From Sphingobacteriales bacterium 50-39 (lineage in GTDB: Bacteria; Bacteroidota; Bacteroidia; Chitinophagales; Chitinophagaceae): a stretch of 64,000 nt of DNA. The stretch's first letter is position 1; every line of letters starts with the position of its first letter. Location of the stretch: assembly GCA_001898505.1 (NCBI GenBank), contig MKTZ01000011.1:434001-498000 (forward strand), given 5' to 3'. A program made the translations under genes and the position numbers. This document shows positions 62,191-64,000 of this stretch, piece after piece. The notes below the pieces were generated by a model. It was not told the DNA's origin and made no database searches. It saw only the letters and a program-made list of their open reading frames with translations.

Positions 62191-64000
62191 ATGAAAAAAT
62201 GGTTTGTTCTCACAGGGTTGATGTTCTTATTGCGACCTCTGACTGCGCAGCTGCTGACCTCGACGCCTCTCTTTCCGGCGGATACGGGAACGGTGACGAT
62301 AGTAGTGGACTGCTCGAAGGGCAATCAGGGGTTATTCAATTACGCCAGTACCAGCGACGTGTATGTGCATACGGGTGTGATCACGAGTAACAGCACAAGT
62401 CAGACGGACTGGCGTTATGTGAAGTTTAGCCAGAATTTCAACCAGCCGAACCCCGCACTGGCGGCCACTTATCTGGGCAATAACAAATATTCATTTACCA
62501 TCCCCGGCATAAGGGCTTATTATGGAGTACCGGCCGGGGAAACCATACTGCGGGTAGCCATTCTTTTCCGCAGCGGAGATGGGTCGAAGGTGCAGCGGAA
62601 CAGTGATGGATCGGACATGTATGTCCGGGTGTATGATAACAGCAGCCTGGCGGCGCGATTTGTACTGCCTCCCTACCAGCCAAAATATACTCCTGTACCC
62701 GAAACGATCAATAAGGTGGTGGGGGACACGTTGAACGTAAGCTATGCCTCCAACAAGACGGCGTTGTTGCGACTCTACTTTAACGGTTCGCAGGTAGATT
62801 CGGCTGCCAGTGCGACTTCCCTTTCCTATACGCTACATGTAACGACTCCCGGAACGCAGCAGGTGATCGCTGTTGCCGATGATGGAACGACCACGCACTT
62901 CGACACATTGAGCTTTTTTGTTTCGGGTGCGGTGAACATCGCGCCGATACCTGCGGGGATGAAGGAGGGTATCAACTATCCTCCGGGCGATACGACTGCG
63001 GTGCTGGTGCTGTATGCGCCACATAAGAACAAGGTGCTGGTTGTAGGAGATTTTAATGGCTGGACCCAGCAGACGAACTATCTTATGAACAGGACGCCGG
63101 ATAGCAATTATTATTGGATCACGATCCAGGGGCTGACACCGGGTACTGAATATGCCTACCAGTATGTAGTGGACGACTCGCTGACGGTGGCAGATTACAA
63201 TACGGAGAAGGTGTTGGATAAGAATGTGGATCCTGGCATTCCTGCGGGTACCTATCCGGGGTTGAAGGCTTTTCCATCTCAGGCGACGGGCAGCCTTGCC
63301 AGTGTGCTGCAGACGGCGCGGCCTGCTTATACCTGGCAGGTAAATAATTTCCAGCGACCGGATAAGAAAACACTCGTTATCTATGAGCTGCTTGTCCGGG
63401 ACTTCACTTCGGCGGGTAGTTGGAAGGCGTTGCAGGACACGCTGGGCTATCTGAAGCATCTTGGCGTGAATGCCGTCGAAGTAATGCCCTTTAACAATTT
63501 TGAAGGGGGCAGCAGCTGGGGCTATAACCCTAATTTCTATTTCGCACCTGACAAGGTATATGGGACGGAGACGGCCCTGAAACAATTCATCGATGCCTGT
63601 CATCAGCAGGGGATGGCGGTCATCATGGACATGGTGCTGAACCATAGCTTTGGCAGCAGCCCGATGGTACAGTTATATTTCGACAATGCGGGTGGTGTGC
63701 CGGCGCTGAACAACCCCTGGTTCAATCAATATCCTACGCACGCCTATAATGTAGGATATCAGTTCAATCATGAGAGTGTCGCTACCAGGACCTTTACACA
63801 GCGAGTCATATCGTACTGGCTGAATAACTATCACATCGATGGATACCGGTTTGACCTGGCAAAAGGGTTTACGCAAAAACGTACCTGCGATGCCACGGGG
63901 AATAACTGTAATGTAGGGGCCTGGGGGAATTACGACAGTAGCAGGGTCGCTATCTGGGATACTATTTACAATCAGCTGCAGGCCATTTCTCCCGGTAGTT
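62191..64000 (+). CDS. secreted alpha-amylase family glycosidase, GH13 (cut by window end)
   Basis: 603 codons visible, no stop before the window ends. Signal peptide 'MKKWFVLTGLMFLLRPLTAQ'. Residues 20-250 are accessory beta domains, 265-350 a CBM48-like module ('VLVVGDFNGWTQQ'), and the GH13 barrel starts near 395 ('VIYELLVRDFTSAG'). Region I 'DMVLNH' and region II 'GYRFDLAKGF' with the nucleophile Asp555 are present. It cleaves alpha-1,4-glucan, in line with the Sus genes before it. Starts 48 bases after the previous stop. Confidence 0.92.
   Translation, partial: MKKWFVLTGLMFLLRPLTAQLLTSTPLFPADTGTVTIVVDCSKGNQGLFNYASTSDVYVHTGVITSNSTSQTDWRYVKFSQNFNQPNPALAATYLGNNKYSFTIPGIRAYYGVPAGETILRVAILFRSGDGSKVQRNSDGSDMYVRVYDNSSLAARFVLPPYQPKYTPVPETINKVVGDTLNVSYASNKTALLRLYFNGSQVDSAASATSLSYTLHVTTPGTQQVIAVADDGTTTHFDTLSFFVSGAVNIAPIPAGMKEGINYPPGDTTAVLVLYAPHKNKVLVVGDFNGWTQQTNYLMNRTPDSNYYWITIQGLTPGTEYAYQYVVDDSLTVADYNTEKVLDKNVDPGIPAGTYPGLKAFPSQATGSLASVLQTARPAYTWQVNNFQRPDKKTLVIYELLVRDFTSAGSWKALQDTLGYLKHLGVNAVEVMPFNNFEGGSSWGYNPNFYFAPDKVYGTETALKQFIDACHQQGMAVIMDMVLNHSFGSSPMVQLYFDNAGGVPALNNPWFNQYPTHAYNVGYQFNHESVATRTFTQRVISYWLNNYHIDGYRFDLAKGFTQKRTCDATGNNCNVGAWGNYDSSRVAIWDTIYNQLQAISPGS

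Noticed and set aside
62833-63645. 270-codon minus-strand frame opposite the amylase
   Set aside because: Shadow of the GH13 gene, whose plus-strand frame runs unbroken to the window end with family motifs.
1-64000. CRISPR arrays, insertion sequences, integrases, prophage
   Set aside because: No regularly spaced repeats, no transposase or integrase domains and no phage structural genes are seen in any frame.

Overview
The window reads as a chromosomal segment of a Bacteroidota bacterium, most likely Chitinophagaceae. Family is my inference and no taxonomic marker is present. Supporting signs are -7 boxes of the Bacteroidota type TAnnTTTG with almost no Shine-Dalgarno sequences, a SusC/SusD locus, an S46 dipeptidyl-peptidase, 'CKK' lipoproteins, tandem rhomboids and a DUF3857 protein. 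Apart from one HNH gene and two broken genes, I see no prophage, insertion sequence, CRISPR array or integrase. 

Layout. 1-9.5 kb: two small unknown genes, an aminotransferase, tRNA-Thr(CGU), a GH27 alpha-galactosidase, a beta-hydroxyacid dehydrogenase, a membrane-bound LytTR regulator, msrB, adk and htrA. 9.6-15 kb: paaZ with an enoyl-CoA hydratase, then a carbonic anhydrase/SulP pair. 15-25 kb: fabG, a membrane protein, a GH3 enzyme, an extended lptB, metF, a SurA-like isomerase, a TlpA-like protein and rlmD. 26-38 kb: an active rhomboid next to a catalytically dead one, an EEP hydrolase, cysS, a decayed mnmD, a DNA glycosylase, an S46 peptidase, a frameshifted secreted gene, obgE, a TPR protein and a DUF2975/HTH pair. 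38-44.6 kb: a phenylacetate degradation cluster read leftward (paaR-paaE, then paaABCD-G-I-Y). 44.7-55 kb: a PfkB kinase, asd with a leader-peptide attenuator, a DUF3857 protein, two tandem lipoprotein hydrolases, DUF2461, HNH, ligA. 54.5-64 kb: a starch/maltodextrin locus (Nudix-type regulator, SusC, SusD, two SusE/F-like lipoproteins, GH13 amylase cut by the window end). 

How genes work together. The Paa cluster covers epoxidation of phenylacetyl-CoA (PaaABCDE), isomerisation (PaaG), thioester rescue (PaaI) and, about 27 kb away, ring opening (PaaZ). Two near-identical palindromes at the paaA and paaR promoters look like operators of the local TetR regulator. The Sus genes make a surface glycan capture, import and cleavage set, with paired palindromes before susC. 

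The most striking observation lies before asd. A 22-codon ORF has 13 of its first 15 codons for Met, Lys, Thr or Ile, the amino acids made through Asd. It runs into three mutually exclusive RNA stems ending in an intrinsic terminator, the geometry of a ribosome-mediated attenuator.
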